Assembly: GCA_934045905.1 (NCBI GenBank)
Contig: OW203765.1
Coordinates: 22,073,409 to 22,137,408 of the forward strand
DNA length: 64,000 nucleotides
From: Leuctra nigra
Taxonomy: Eukaryota; Arthropoda; Insecta; Plecoptera; Leuctridae
Direction: 5' to 3'
Under the pieces are notes generated by a model. That model was not told the origin of the DNA. It saw only the letters and a list, made by a program, of their open reading frames with translations, and searched no databases. The position numbers were made by a program, and so were the translations under genes. This document shows positions 13,101 through 31,607 of the stretch, in pieces (positions within the stretch are counted from its first letter, which is position 1; each line of letters opens with the position of its first letter).

Positions 13101-14768
13101 CTAAAATTAGTTACATTTAAATACAGAGAGGATATAACATAATAAACACCGAAAAACATTCTTCCTTTATGCATCTTAGCACTGTCAACCAGGCAGCTGT
13201 CAAACTCTTCACATCCTAAACCCAGAATGCAATGTTGATAGTTGTAGATGGCGCTCGGGGTTTAAAATGTTGTCTATTCTGATTTTTTTGAGTGAAATCA
13301 AAATCTTCGACTTCGACTTCGACTTCGGAATTTTAGGAGGTCAAATCTTCGACTTCGACTTCGAAATCAAAAATCCACCTTCGCACACCCCTAGCTCAAA
13401 CCACGTTTACAATTCGACAACAGGCGCGCTTGCGATTCGCCGCTAGCCAATCATGTGGCTCAGCGTCAGCGCGCAGACAAGCTGTGAAGCGCTTTGGCGC
13501 GTCGAGCTGTAAACGTAGCTTCAGCCTTGAGCACGTAGTCCCCCTCACCTGTATAGCTCCGCCCCGGCCCATCATATCGCCGTGGTCGAGCACTCCCGGC
13601 TGGCCGCAGCTGGTCTTGTGATACGCCTCCAGCCACGCCTGCACCCCCAGCTGCTCGTGCTCGGTCACCAGGAATATCACGTCCTTCGCCCAGTACTTCT
13701 GACCTGCAGGCACAGACCACATTCACATCATACATGGTGTCTATATGGTTGCACAATGAATGCAAAAATTAAGTCAATTTGCAGGAAGAGATATATTAAT
13801 AAAACTCAAGTTTAATAGAAAAATTCTCCGGTCTTAGTCATTACTCATTAGGTCTAGGAAAATACAAATTAGGTTCTAGGTATTTAGGTAAATTGATTAT
13901 GATTTATGAATATGAACAAATTTAAATAATTGAAAGCCAATCAGTCCTATCAAGATAAATTGAAATGAAATGAAGCAACAGGTTTGTGCAACAATCAAAG
14001 CTGACATAAGGCAAATAATCCATTGTTCAGTGGACCTTCATGTGGCATCACTTTTCAAGTCATAATTTATATGTCCTCAATGTTTGAAGACAAAAGTACC
14101 CTAAGTAAGTGAAACTATCTATTGAGAACACAATTTGCTGTAGTACACTTACGCCTGAAGAACTTAGCAAGCGCTAACATAAGCGCTATCGACGGCACTG
14201 TTGTCGGATATGCGCTGCTCGGTGGTCGATACGGTGCACTCAGCACTAACGCCTCCATGCTGGAGCTGCGTGGAGCACGCAAGATGGCGTAAACATTCTT
14301 TCCCGTGTACTTCACTTGCCCAGAACCAAGGGGGTAATTCAACGTGAAATTGTGAGTGTACGTGTCGAGACTGAGCTGGCGGAACTTTGCTGTGAGCCAA
14401 GCGTAGGGAACGCTGTTAGGATGGTTCTCTGTCTCTAGGACAAGCTCGGATTGAAAGCGCTTAGCTGCAGCATCTTCATCGAAATCACTGCGTACTAGGC
14501 CGGGGAGGAGAGCGTTTTCCGAGAAGTAAGTGCCTGAGTAGGTAGGACAAACACACGAATTACAAAATCAATTCATAATGAAACATTAATATAACCAAGT
14601 CACTATAAAACAATTGTTTTTCTTACTTGCGTTGAAATGTTCATGGGCTAGAAGAAGGAACCATGATATGGCAACTACATATAACAGCACGCATAGTTTG
14701 CTGTGATAGTTAACCAGAATGTAAGTAATTTTTCCGTGGCCGGCTCCAGGATCAGTCAAGAGACCCAT
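4132..14768 (-). CDS. GPAA1: GPI-anchor attachment protein 1 (GPI transamidase subunit GAA1)
   Basis: GPAA1 is a multi-pass ER membrane subunit of the GPI transamidase, which attaches GPI anchors to C-terminally processed proteins. Coding exons in transcript order are 14768-14627, 14533-14153, 13703-13549, 9727-9456, 7746-7666, 6517-6313, 5724-5617, 5390-5179, 4916-4752 and 4408-4132; together they give 665 aa, slightly longer than the mammalian protein (about 620). The N-terminus MGLLTDP and a membrane segment at residues about 24-40 fit the family. The lumenal domain has SENALLPGLV, YAWLTAKF, YWAKDVIFLVTEHEQLG, AWLEAYH, AIQAAINLE and VEGLNGQLPNLDLVNL. The C-terminal half has HQSFFFYLLPATDKYISIGMYMPP and several hydrophobic helices, ending VPNWLLFWIVIHSKIQV. 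A charged KTDEEKTNETDDVKK linker is encoded by exon 7. The ATG at 14768 is chosen because it matches the family start. Introns are transposon-rich, especially 9728-13548. Confidence 0.96.
5789..5876. repeat. 88-nt near-perfect hairpin
   Basis: AGTGAGATTTAGAAGAAAGC on the left pairs with GCTTTCTTCTGAATCTCACT on the right, with about 38 paired positions, few mismatches and a short loop near 5828-5834. It lies in the GPAA1 intron upstream of exon 7. It could be a very small MITE or a pre-miRNA-like fold. Confidence 0.7.
6757..7202. mobile_element. Foldback element with about 190-bp arms
   Basis: CAAGTCACTTACTTAGATGT at 6757 is matched by the inverted ACATCTAAGTGACTTG ending at 7202. Similarity continues inward for roughly 190 bp per arm, with a core of about 70 bp. 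It occupies the GPAA1 intron between exons 5 and 6. No coding capacity was found. Confidence 0.85.
7801..8436. mobile_element. TTAA-flanked TIR element (piggyBac-like MITE)
   Basis: The element opens TTAAGGTGGCTGTATATCAC at 7801 and closes with the inverted sequence ending GCCACCTTAA at 8436, so a terminal inverted repeat of about 25 bp is bounded by TTAA on both sides. TTAA duplication is typical of piggyBac-type transposons; the class is inferred. Its interior (about 8060-8270) is related to 40330-40590 in the opposite orientation. It lies in a GPAA1 intron. Confidence 0.75.
8654..8678. repeat. Poly-G homopolymer run
   Basis: About 25 consecutive G residues lie in a GPAA1 intron. Exact length is likely unreliable in an assembly. 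Confidence 0.9.
10141..11699. mobile_element. hAT-like non-autonomous transposon 1
   Basis: The terminal inverted repeat TAGAGATGGGCCGATTCC is perfect over 18 bp at both ends. An exact 8-bp duplication CTTTAAAC flanks the element (10133-10140 and 11700-11707). The TIR start and 8-bp duplication are the signature of the hAT superfamily. Both ends carry iterated GATTCC/GGAATC hexamers. No transposase frame is present in the 1559 bp. A hammerhead-like motif lies inside at 10649-10690. The element sits in the long GPAA1 intron before exon 4. Confidence 0.9.
10649..10690 (+). ncRNA. Candidate minimal hammerhead ribozyme
   Basis: The order of elements fits a type I hammerhead. Helix I left strand GAGC is at 10649-10652 and the core box CTGATGA at 10653-10659. 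A helix II stem-loop follows (GGTGA against TCACTC, with one bulged G). The second core box GAAA is at 10679-10682, then C-GTC at 10683-10686 as a minimal helix III and cleavage triplet, and helix I right strand GCTC at 10687-10690. Such very short helix III versions are known from retroelements and probably act as dimers. Activity is inferred only. Confidence 0.55.
11819..13393. mobile_element. hAT-like non-autonomous transposon 2 (with THAP-domain remnants)
   Basis: The terminal inverted repeat TAGGGGTGTGCGAAG is perfect over 15 bp. An exact 8-bp duplication GCTCAAAC flanks it (11811-11818 and 13394-13401). Next to each TIR are iterated TTCGACTTCGAC-type hexamers. Inside are two roughly 270-bp inverted arms (about 12254-12530 and 12955-13223) around a core. 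It lies about 120 bp from hAT element 1 in the same GPAA1 intron. Confidence 0.9.
12424..12680 (+). pseudogene. Degenerate THAP zinc-finger coding remnant
   Basis: One frame reads CCVPLSKNNTKFSREVSFHYF, the Cys-x-x-Cys side and following strand of a THAP domain. After a frameshift a second frame reads KCSKWSPIKNHRICGAHFNK, the C-x2-H half with its W-P motif. Stops separate the halves, so it is broken. The first half is repeated in inverted orientation at about 12955-13223. THAP domains are found in P-element and related transposases. Confidence 0.7.
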
Positions 14769-15494
14769 TACGCCTTGTGGCTAAGTGCCTGGCTGCTTTG
14801 CTTTCAGACAGCCTCTGCAACAAAGAGGGTGAACAAAACCTAACCATACTTTCAAGACCGGAAAACTTGGACAGATGATAATAATACTCATGTCTATTGA
14901 GGTATATCTTATAATAGATAGTTTCTCTTATAAGATTAATATGTGCGCTAATATTTAATGGTAATTAATAGATTTAATCAACGAATCAATAAATTTCTTC
15001 TTACATACCTTCCTGTCAAATAGCAAAGCGATGTATCGTAGCGTGAACCGCGTGAACGTAGCACCATTCACCACGTTCTGAGTATAACCACCTTGCTTGA
15101 AAAATGGTGGGAAAATCGATTTTGAAAATATTAAATAATGACATAATTTAATCACATGACAATTTAATGACAATGGGACGTCTACTTTTTAACTAAATAA
15201 CACAAAAATGCATTTTTATCATCACTATTTATCATCTAAATAATAATTTTAATAATAATTAAAATTATTATTTTCGGATACGTACAATAAATGCAGAGAC
15301 CATGACTTCAAAGAATAAAACTTTTCTACATTTTAAACAATTGAAGCGAATACAAATTTTGTTTCCCTGGATCTATCAAGTAATGTGAAGGATAATTTTA
15401 AATTCTTCTCCAAAATTTCAGTTATTCTGGCCAAATTTTAGTATTTTATACTATTTTGATTTCACATTTAAATTCGTCGTTACACAAACTCAGT
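14769..15494. promoter_or_regulatory. Head-to-head GPAA1/beta-tubulin spacer with GPAA1 leader exon
   Basis: The two start codons lie 726 bp apart on opposite strands. On the minus strand an acceptor ends at 14815 and a donor GTATGT begins at 15008, so GPAA1 probably has a non-coding first exon from about 15009 to 15100. That leaves about 400 bp for both promoters. A palindromic AT-rich stretch (about 15238-15272) lies between. No TATA box was convincingly identified. Confidence 0.5.
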
Positions 15495-17908
<2,414 letters not shown>

Positions 17909-18050
17909 CTACAGTTGATTCATGAGAAATAAGTCTTTTTCCTATACACCATGTCACAATAGCATTACCACTGAAACTTTGATAAATATCATTCTCATTT
18001 GTACTCAAGTAAATTGAATTGTTTTATGTGTTTTGCTGAAAGCAACATCT

Positions 18051-18226
18051 ACACTACGTTTCACATGGAGCTGTCCGCCAGACGTGGCCCCTAATGTTGC
18101 AAATAACCGGTTATTGTCCATCCCTCAGTCGCTGTGTGCAATCGGGGGTTTCCGAGACCACCCCTCTCTCTCGAACAAGGGGTATTCAAAATATCTTACC
18201 GGACAGCTAAATGTGAAACGCAGTGT
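18051..18226. mobile_element. Short MITE-like inverted repeat
   Basis: ACACTACGTTTCACATGGAG (left) pairs with the inverted CTAAATGTGAAACGCAGTGT (right), about 27 bp per arm. It lies in the 1-kb spacer between the convergent tubulin and GPI genes; I see nothing else in that spacer. Confidence 0.65.
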
Positions 18227-18904
18227 TGTTTTTAGTCACTCGGGTCCTTAATTCTAGATTTATCTAAAACATGGGCAAACGTTTTCAATTGAGCATTCTA
18301 ACTGGAAGAAATACCTATCTCATTGCAAATCAAAAATACAACAGGGTCAACTAGTTTCACTCTCTTTGTATTTTTAACAACGGATTACTACCTACTGGGT
18401 TAACAATGAATTAAATAGTATAACATTATTGCACAATACTTTTATATTTCACCTCCCATAAAGATCTTAGTTTTTAACATTTGTAAAGAATGAAGCACAT
18501 AATATTTTGAGATTATCAGTAATACAGACACCAACTTGCAATAATAATAAAAAACAATATAAACTATTAAAATTATATAAATAGGTAATAAATTAATGCA
18601 TGGCAAGAGAGATTAAACAACGGATGAAGTCTTTCATATTGCATGGCTACGTCAAAAATATATTATCTAAACATGTACTGAACAGTGAACACTTGTACAG
18701 GTAGGTACTATTGATTTTAGTGTTTTGGCTACAGGGATGATGGCAATAGTAATCACTAATCTCATTCTGTCGACGTTTCTTCCACCAATTCTAGTATAGT
18801 TCGTTACTGACAAGTGATCAGATATGAACATTGAACATTTGTGACGACAGAAATCTATGAAGCAGGATATGACGTACATACCGGTTCAAACTGAGGACCG
18901 GTTT

Positions 18905-23870
<4,966 letters not shown>

Positions 23871-26253
23871 CGTGTTGGTAAGCTGGTTGCGAGTGCGGTT
23901 TTGACAGGAACAGGAGTGGCGCTCTGTCATGGTGATGTAACCTTCGCACAACAGCTGACAAAAATGCTTGGCCAATGGGCAAGTAGGATTTAACCGCCAA
24001 ATTACAATGACCTCTTTTTGAAGAAAACCAATATCATTTTAAAATCAATCATGATGAGTGACTAATAATAATCATTTATAAAATAGGTTAAGGTAGGTGG
24101 CCAAGTGAAATTTGAAATTTGAATCACTGCCTTCTAGATCTACTGACGGAGAGCAAGGTCTTGTGGATCCAAATTCGCGCAAATCCACTCGCAAATCTGG
24201 GGCCGTATTCTGGAACATTTAAATTCTCAATTCTGATGGAATCTGATTCGGTGCAATGTTAATCCTTATGGCCGTGACCGGATTCCATCAGGAATGGAAT
24301 TGGGAAAACGTTCTAGAATACGCCTCGGGCTTATTCTCGAAAAAGTTATCACGTCATAACTCCCAAGTTATGATTCATAAGGAAGTTTGTCCTATCTCTC
24401 ACCATGTTAATATTATGACTTTTTTATGATTCATAACTTATGGGAGGGGGGGGGGGGGAATTATGTTATTTTTACAGAGTTTGAAGATTTTTTTTATAAC
24501 AACTTAGACATTTTACGAAAATGAACGTCGTCAATATTATCTTATTTTTTTCAGAACTTCCAGAAATAAACAATTTCTTTTACTCCAAATACGGAATACA
24601 ATATCAAATTTGAATTTGATACACTCTTGAGAGAATAATAGTAACCTTCGGTTAAATTATTAATGTATTTGGTATTATGTACCTACCTGCTAAACTTAAT
24701 TTATAAATCAATTATTATCCGATGAAACCAATTATAAAACCATCAGGCAACCGACAGGATAGTAACATCATATCTTTTGAAAGAATTGGTAGGTACACCC
24801 ACGGTCAGAAAAATTGACGGTAAACTGCAAAGTTGGAGCTCGAATTACCGTCAATATTTGTAGAACGGAGAATTAATCATTATGTATGAGGTGGTTGAAT
24901 GGTTCTTTTAATCAAACCCTTCAACCCCACATGCTCGAAATCTGCGTTCACCTCCGTATTTTCGTCTAATTAATCAAGTTTTGAAAATGACTTAGAATTT
25001 TGCAAGCAATTTCTGTGACCGCGGGTGTACACTCAATAAAATTGATAAAATGGTATTCCAAAGAAACGGATTGGCTGATAAAGATGTAATGGCATCATCC
25101 AATGAAGTCTATGCTAATTCGTCATCTTCTTACTCTTGTTGATGAGATCTGAGTTTATTGATAATAACAAGGATTGATTGTCAAGGAACCTGACCAGCTG
25201 CCAATCCGTTTCGTTCAAATACCGTTTTACTTAGGCCAAGAATAAAACAAAATTACAGGATAATTACAACCATTTTGGAATTGAAATTTAATTTCACAAT
25301 GATATTATTAAATAATGTGCATGTTGGTGTTTGGAAATATAATCATCATGAACGTTTTGTATGTAATCTTTAAAATAATCTAAATTATAATTTTACAAAT
25401 GGTGACAGGTGTGGGATTTTAATATTTTGATTTCCCAGTTAGGTACTTGACTGAGAGTACATAAACAGGTAACTATCAGAAATATACTCAACGCGTCTGT
25501 GAGACACGTTGATGAGCGAGCATCGGTATTGCATGCGATTTGATATTGTTGTGTTTGCAAGTCTCTGCTCTACAGGCCTTGGAACTGAAGCATCTATAAG
25601 GCAGTGATACATTAAATTGAATTATTGGCATACATTTTTCAAATAATTAAAGATTATAGAATAAAATGTCCTATAAATGATAATAACTTTTGAAGATAGA
25701 CAGATTAGTCTGCAACTTGGCAAAGATACCTAAAATGTTGGTCCCAATGCAATGCAATGTTTTAAGTTGTTCAGTCAAACGGTTCTAATTTGAATGGTTT
25801 GACATGGAAACTGAAAAAACCGACCACAAAAAAAAACAGAGAAAGTGAAGTGCCATAGGTTCATCTTAGTGACGTAGTACATTTGATGAATTCCATTACA
25901 TTGAAATATTTAATCAAATAGATCTTACAGATTTCATGCAACAGCATCTGTCAAAATTTAGGAAGCAGCTCGAACTCCTGATTCGAATTTAATTTCTTGA
26001 GTATACTTACCATGGTCTCCTCCCCCCCCCCCCCCCCCCCCCAACACAAAGAATTCCTGTGCGGCCTTTTAACCGCGCGTTTCATAATTGCCACATTTCA
26101 AAATGTAAATGTTTTGAACAATTTCAAATGTTCAAAATCACATTTCAAACTTGCCAATCGAATTTTAATGTTTTCAGATAGGGTAGTATTTCCTCTTTCA
26201 ATCGCAAGAGCAAAATTCTTCATAAGTCTCCTCGTCCGGGCTTTCCTTGATCA
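23871..26253. other. Intergenic, no gene recognised
   Basis: Upstream of GPI, the region is AT-rich and gene-free. It carries a small inverted repeat at 24201-24324 (GGCCGTATTCTGGAAC against GTTCTAGAATACGCC), a poly-G run near 24443-24459, the mariner-like MITE at 24794-25029, a degenerate Helitron-like 3' end near 25488-25535, and a poly-C run near 26021-26041. The block at 25060-25230 recurs near 39960-40130. Confidence 0.6.
24794..25029. mobile_element. Mariner-like MITE (family copy 1)
   Basis: TACACCCACGGTCAGAAAAA at the left and the inverted TTTCTGTGACCGCGGGTGTA at the right, bounded by TA. A clearly related copy of the same length is at 55107-55341. The TA target and short length suggest a Tc1/mariner-type MITE (inference). 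Confidence 0.7.
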
Positions 26254-26533
26254 TAGAGTACTAGAGTGCCACGCCCACTAGGCACTTCCGGATTATTTCT
26301 GGATTTCTTCTTATGGAAAATAACATGGGGACTTACTTCGATTGCTGGTCATTTATTAACAAAACAGAGTTAAGAAAATCGCAATACACCACCATTAAAT
26401 TCAATCTTTCATTTATAATATTATGTCAACACATCTCTTCAAATATATACCAAATTTAAACTGTTCCAAGTTAAACAACACACTACACAGGGTATGACGT
26501 CACGAAAGTGTACACCGGTGCAAGATGTAAATT

Positions 26534-26800
26534 CCACAGCCTTCTCGACAGTCACTTCGTTCTCTGGGTAGCTGCCTGCCGACCGCCGATGCAAACTATG
26601 ACGTCATCGGGTTCTTGCACGCTCGGGAGCGCTACTCCAGGCTGGGTGGCAATAAAATGAACTAACCAATAGTACATTTTATTGCCACCCCGCCGGGAGT
26701 AGCGCTCCCGAGCGTGCAAGAACCCGATGACGTCATAGTTTGCATCGGCGGTCGGCAGGCAGCTACCCAGAGAACGAAGTGACTGTCGAGAAGGCTGTGG
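26534..26800. repeat. Near-perfect 267-bp palindrome
   Basis: CCACAGCCTTCTCGACAGTC at 26534 is inverted as GACTGTCGAGAAGGCTGTGG ending at 26800. The arms are about 120 bp, include TGACGTCA, and surround a loop near 26660-26675. It is GC-rich compared with its surroundings and lies within the element 26254-28551. Confidence 0.85.
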
Positions 26801-27142
26801 TAAATTCAATGAACTGTCAGTCTACATTTCAACAGCTCATTACATGATTACATCTCGTTTTATGGTATCCTGAAATCAAAATAACTATTATAATGAACTT
26901 GATTCAGTGTATAAACTCGAGGAGCACAGAAATACTTCAGTTTTGTTTACTTTTCGTCAACAATCAAAAATTGACGTGCAAGGTCTGGCATCATTGTTGA
27001 AAATTGTTTCATTTGTTTTTCATTTTTGTAAAGTCGCAGTTGCCAACTCGCTTCCCAGGACATCGCGCTGCGCCGTGTTATAATTTATTATTGATGTAGA
27101 TTGCAACGTCGCACTTTGGAGCTGTTTAATAACTTAAACAGA

Positions 27143-28349
27143 TTAAGGCCACTCTACCCTACGTCATAGTTCACAATGCAATGGCAATCACCAAAACCCA
27201 AGGAGAGCGCCATTTTGTTTTGATGGGTCACTTTTCAATCGAATATCTTTCTCCAGTGTGACTAGATACAATAATGCGGGTTGAACTGAAGTGTTCATAA
27301 AAGATTGCTCCTCAATGTTTCATATGACACTTTGTAATGACTGTAATGAAAATGCTTCCCTGAACCCAAAAAGTGGGGGGCGAAATACGGCAAAACATCG
27401 ACCACATGGCGACTGTCAGACAACATTAAACTGGACAATACGAAATAAATAATCACATACCTGCAATTCTAGCTGACGAGTATTCCTTATTTTTACCACA
27501 TTTCTTCCTAGTATCAATTACACATCACGAAACATTGCCTACTCGCCTGTGCCGTCACTCTATTTATTACGATTGAACACCATATTTAAATTTTGCTTCC
27601 ACTAAAATGTTCACGATATCAATATTGTCTGCATGCGCAAGTAAAAAATAGATTTCAGGAAAAGCTACTCTTCTAATTGTAATATAGGTTGTGAAATACT
27701 ATTATCAAATGTATATTATTCTTACGTGTACAGATATTATCTGAGTTGAAAAAAAAACAATTGATGAAGTCACGGCCACCTGTATATTGAATTTATGCTT
27801 CTTCAAAATTTGAATAGTACCGCCAACCTGACATAATGTATTCAATATTCATACGCCATGACGTAAGGCTCATATCAAAATCATTCAGTGAAATTTAAAT
27901 ATGGTGTTCAATCGTAATAAATAGAGTGACGGCACAGACGAGTTGGCGATGTTTCGTGATGAGTAATGATACCAGGAAGAAGCGTGTTGAAAATAAGGAA
28001 TACTCGTCAGCTAGAATTGCAGGTATGTGATTATTAATTTCGTATTGTCCAGTCTAATGTTGTCTGACAGGCGCCATGTGGTCGAGGTTTTTGCCGTAAT
28101 CGCCCCCCACTTTTTGGGTTCAGGGAAGCATTTTCATTACAGTCATTATAAAGTGTCATATGAAACATTGAGGAGCGATCTTTTACGAACACTTCAGTTC
28201 AACCCGCATTATTGTATCTAGTCACAGGAGAAAGATATTCGAGTGAAAAGTGACCCTTCAAACCAAAATGGCGCTCTCCTTGGGTTTTGTTGATTGCCAT
28301 TGCATTGTGAACTATGACGTAGGAGGTCACGAGGGGTAGAGTCCCTTAA
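27143..28349. mobile_element. TTAA-flanked element with about 450-bp inverted arms
   Basis: TTAAGGCCACTCTACCCTAC opens at 27143 and the inverted GGGGTAGAGTCCCTTAA closes at 28349. Similarity between arms runs for roughly 450 bp, to a core near 27600-27890. TTAA ends suggest a piggyBac-type target. It lies inside the element 26254-28551, next to that element's right arm. No transposase was seen. Confidence 0.8.
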
Positions 28350-28551
28350 CTATGGTATATATTTGAAGAGATGTGTTGACATAATATTATAAATGAAAGA
28401 TTGAATTTAATGGTGGTGCATTGCGATTATCTTAACTCTGTTTTGTTTATAAATGACCAGCAATCGAAGTAAGTCCTCATGTTATTTTCCATAAGAAGAA
28501 ATCCAGAAATAATCCGGAAGTGCCTAGTGAGCGTGGCACTCTAGTACTCTA

Positions 28552-30988
28552 TACCGATCGAAGTTAAGGTAAATCTTACTTTCATTAAACATTATTATAA
28601 GTTCTTATTTACACTACACATCAGAATGTTGGCTCCAGTATACCTACTGAATTGTTTCGTTGGAGAGGCAAATGATGGTAAGGTTCCTTACTAATATGCC
28701 ACGGCCGCCTCCTTCCCACCGTATATCCTTATACTATTCTTCATCATCATCATCTCCCAATCATCATAATAATCATTCCTTCGTCGCCATTAGCAAAGTT
28801 GCAGAAAAGTGCGACTTACCCAAAAATTATTGAGTTAATTGAGGTAGAAACAACTTTGATTTACTTGCACGAGTACAGGTAAAGCGGGTTGCCATTCAAA
28901 TGGATTTCAAATGTTAATTTGAAATTTCTGGGTCTCTTAATGTATACGTATACCTACTCTCACTATTTGAATTTTCACGAAAATCCCTATGTGTTTAAAT
29001 TAAAAACAGTATTAAAGTAACTATTAGTTAGTAAGCTTACTGTGGTAACAGGATATTATCATTTTACCATGGACGATTTTACACACTGTTGTTTTTAATA
29101 AAACAAGTTATATTGATTTGTATTGGATATTACAAGTTGGAAAACGTCAGTTTTTGAAGATCGTTCCACATTTCAAAATTGCCGCTCGAAAACTGATGTA
29201 TTCGGAAAGAGTAGTATTTCCGATCTTCCGAACGTCAATTATAAATTCTTCATAAGACGTCTTCGTCCGGGAGTTCGCGGGTATGCCGACCGTCTCATCC
29301 ACTCATTGGCGCTCGGTGGTCCGATTTCACTGCCTCCTACATGACTGGTCGATGCCTGCATGTTCAGCTTAGTTCCACGGATTGACATCCATCAGGCCGA
29401 TATCCAAGATGGCCGGTGTAAACAAACAAATGTTTGGAAAGAGTAGTATTTCCGATCTGACGAACGTCAATGATAAATTCATATCATCCTGACTCCATGG
29501 AAGTTTTCCACAGAAACCTACATTCTCAAACAAAGAACTTTCAGAAAGTGTTGTTAATGATATTTCACGCGAATTTTTACTAAAATACATGTGTTTATGA
29601 ATTTGAAACATTAAAAAGTGTTTTATTTAATATAAAAACAATGCTAATATGATATAGTCGTGTTGATAATAACAAAACAATTGAGTAAGTGAAAGAATCT
29701 GTGGCCGTCATGCATTTTCAATGCTCGCTTTCGCCTGCTCGTTTAAAAAATCGGCCTGCAATTTTGCACACATAGATACTATAGGTATTTTAATCCAAGT
29801 GGCCTCGTGATAAGTTGTTGAACATGATCCTGTGTTTTTTTTTGCAATTTAAACTGGACGCTTTACATAATAACTTCAAATTTTGCATGGCATGGACAAA
29901 CATTTTAGTTGTTTATTTGTAAATTTTCAGAGTAATCTGTCGTTAAAAGTCTGTGTCGTCTGTGTGTTTTAAATTGTATGCGTTCTTGGATATATTTGTC
30001 AAGTTTCGTGATAGAAATGTTAGGTTTTTATAACTGCTCCTTTGTTGATGCATTTCGTTTCGGCTCTTTCCAAGATTTGTAGAACATACACTTTCGAATT
30101 CGCATGCAATACCAAGGCTAACTTATCAACGCGTTACACAGAGCGTATGTGTGTATGTATATATTTTTTTGAATATGGATAGTGTTTCACAGTTATGTTA
30201 GAAGCAACGTTTCGATTCGACTAGATAGCACATGTAACATCTCATATTTTACACATTTCCAAATCGGTCAAGAATTTACAGACTTATTGCTATTTTAAGT
30301 GTTTGAATATGTTCACAGAGATTGATGGAGAAGTATCAAATTCATGGGACATTGATCTGTTATTCAAATTTTCCAGAACGTTTATGGAAAGTGGCGATGA
30401 AAATCAGTAATGATGTATAGTTAGTTATCATTGATTGAATGGATCGTGCTCGATTAGCGATGTTGCGCGTGTCGGTGCTCGCTCATCAACGCTTTACACA
30501 GAGGGTTTTCATAGTATAATACAAAGCTCATGTCACATATATCGTCTCTACCACAAAGAGGTTTCAACGAATTTTCTATGGTCATGATTAGTTATATAAA
30601 AATGATAACATGGATTTTATTGATAGATTTGATTGACAGAAGTATTTTCCGAGATTACAAATGGTGACATAAGTTGGTATAAAATGATTTAAGCGGTACA
30701 ATGAGCACGTTTGAAATTTTTGGGCCAATATTTTCCTGGTGTCAGTGTTTTAGTATACCATTCGTTTGATGAAACCGAATTTGCATTATAAAATCACCAT
30801 TTCTACTTTTTCAGATTCACCTTTTTTCATAACCTGATTAAATTGAAAAATGAAAACAGAAAATGCAAATACAAGGAATATTTTTATAATATTTAAATCT
30901 TTATTTCATACCTTGCAGAAATATCGGTGGACTGCCGTTGTAAAAATATACACTCAGTTTGTGTAATTATATTACATTATTATATTTT
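28552..30988. other. Intergenic repeats, no gene recognised
   Basis: The region contains a 3'-half SINE fragment in plus orientation (28678-28822, with the CATCATCATCATCTCCC tail block). Two related short blocks lie near 29200-29270 and 29430-29475 (AGAGTAGTATTTCCGATC), also similar to 26175-26240. Degenerate Helitron-like 3' ends (CATCAACGC...TTACACAGAG) lie near 30125-30145 and 30475-30514. No host coding frame was found. Confidence 0.55.
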
Positions 30989-31264
30989 TTGCCTGGGGCT
31001 TAACGACGCACTGTTCTGCAGCGAGGCTAATGGCGACGGATGAATGATTATGATGATGATTGGGAGATGATGGTGAAGAGTAGGTAAGGATGGAAGGTGG
31101 GAAGGTGGCGGTCGTGGCCTATTAGTAGGGTACCTTCCCAGTATTTGCCTGTCGACTGAGGGAAAACCACGAAAAAACCCCAGTCAGGAAGGACGGCCGC
31201 GGGAATCGAACCCGGGCCTCCGGAATACAAGTTCAGAGCGTTAACCACTCACCCAACCTGTTCC
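30989..31264 (-). mobile_element. tRNA-derived SINE, full-length copy
   Basis: On the minus strand the 5' part is tRNA-like: an A-box-like AGTGGTTAACGC (31239-31250) and a B box GGTTCGATTCC (31202-31212), spaced as in a pol III internal promoter. A body follows (GTCGACAGGCAAATACTGGG and others), then a tail of CATCAT triplets and GTTAAGCCCCAGGC. A sister copy is at 59452-60021 and older copies lie elsewhere in the window. Confidence 0.85.
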
Positions 31265-31607
31265 GTCATTATTATCTTAAACCAATTATTGTAAAATACT
31301 CCACTTCTTTTGTATGAGCACGTACAAAAAATTATTCTCCACTTGTTCGAATTAGCTTATTACAAAACATTTACCTGTGTTATTAAATATTATTAATACT
31401 GTTATTATTAAGTCACTCCAAGCCCACTTTAAGATTTCAATTTCTTTTAACATTGATAATGTTTTTCTCGGTTTCTCTTTGCACCATCTTGTACGACTTT
31501 GTTTCTGCGCCCAGTGATAAAACAGTCGTATTCTTCCTATTCAAGTATCAGCGGTAATCAGGTTTTAATCCATGGTTTGAATTGAACAATTCTTCTTATT
31601 CTTAGAA

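Larger units (their letters stand above)
26254..28551. mobile_element. Long-TIR element hosting two nested insertions
   Basis: TAGAGTACTAGAGTGCCACG at 26254 is inverted at the right end, CTAGTACTCTA ending at 28551. Arms extend about 200 bp (to about 26450 on the left, from about 28355 on the right) with high identity. The interior contains a palindrome (26534-26800) and another TIR element (27143-28349). TA at both ends suggests a TA target. Confidence 0.8.

Noticed and set aside
23871..23975. Extended GPI N-terminus from an upstream in-frame ATG
   Set aside because: The downstream ATG at 23870 gives the exact 558-residue family length, and the upstream residues resemble no GPI.
31195..31262. 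Possible tRNA gene on the minus strand
   Set aside because: The A and B boxes are present, but no cloverleaf closes and the same sequence continues into a repeated body and tail, so it is the head of a SINE.
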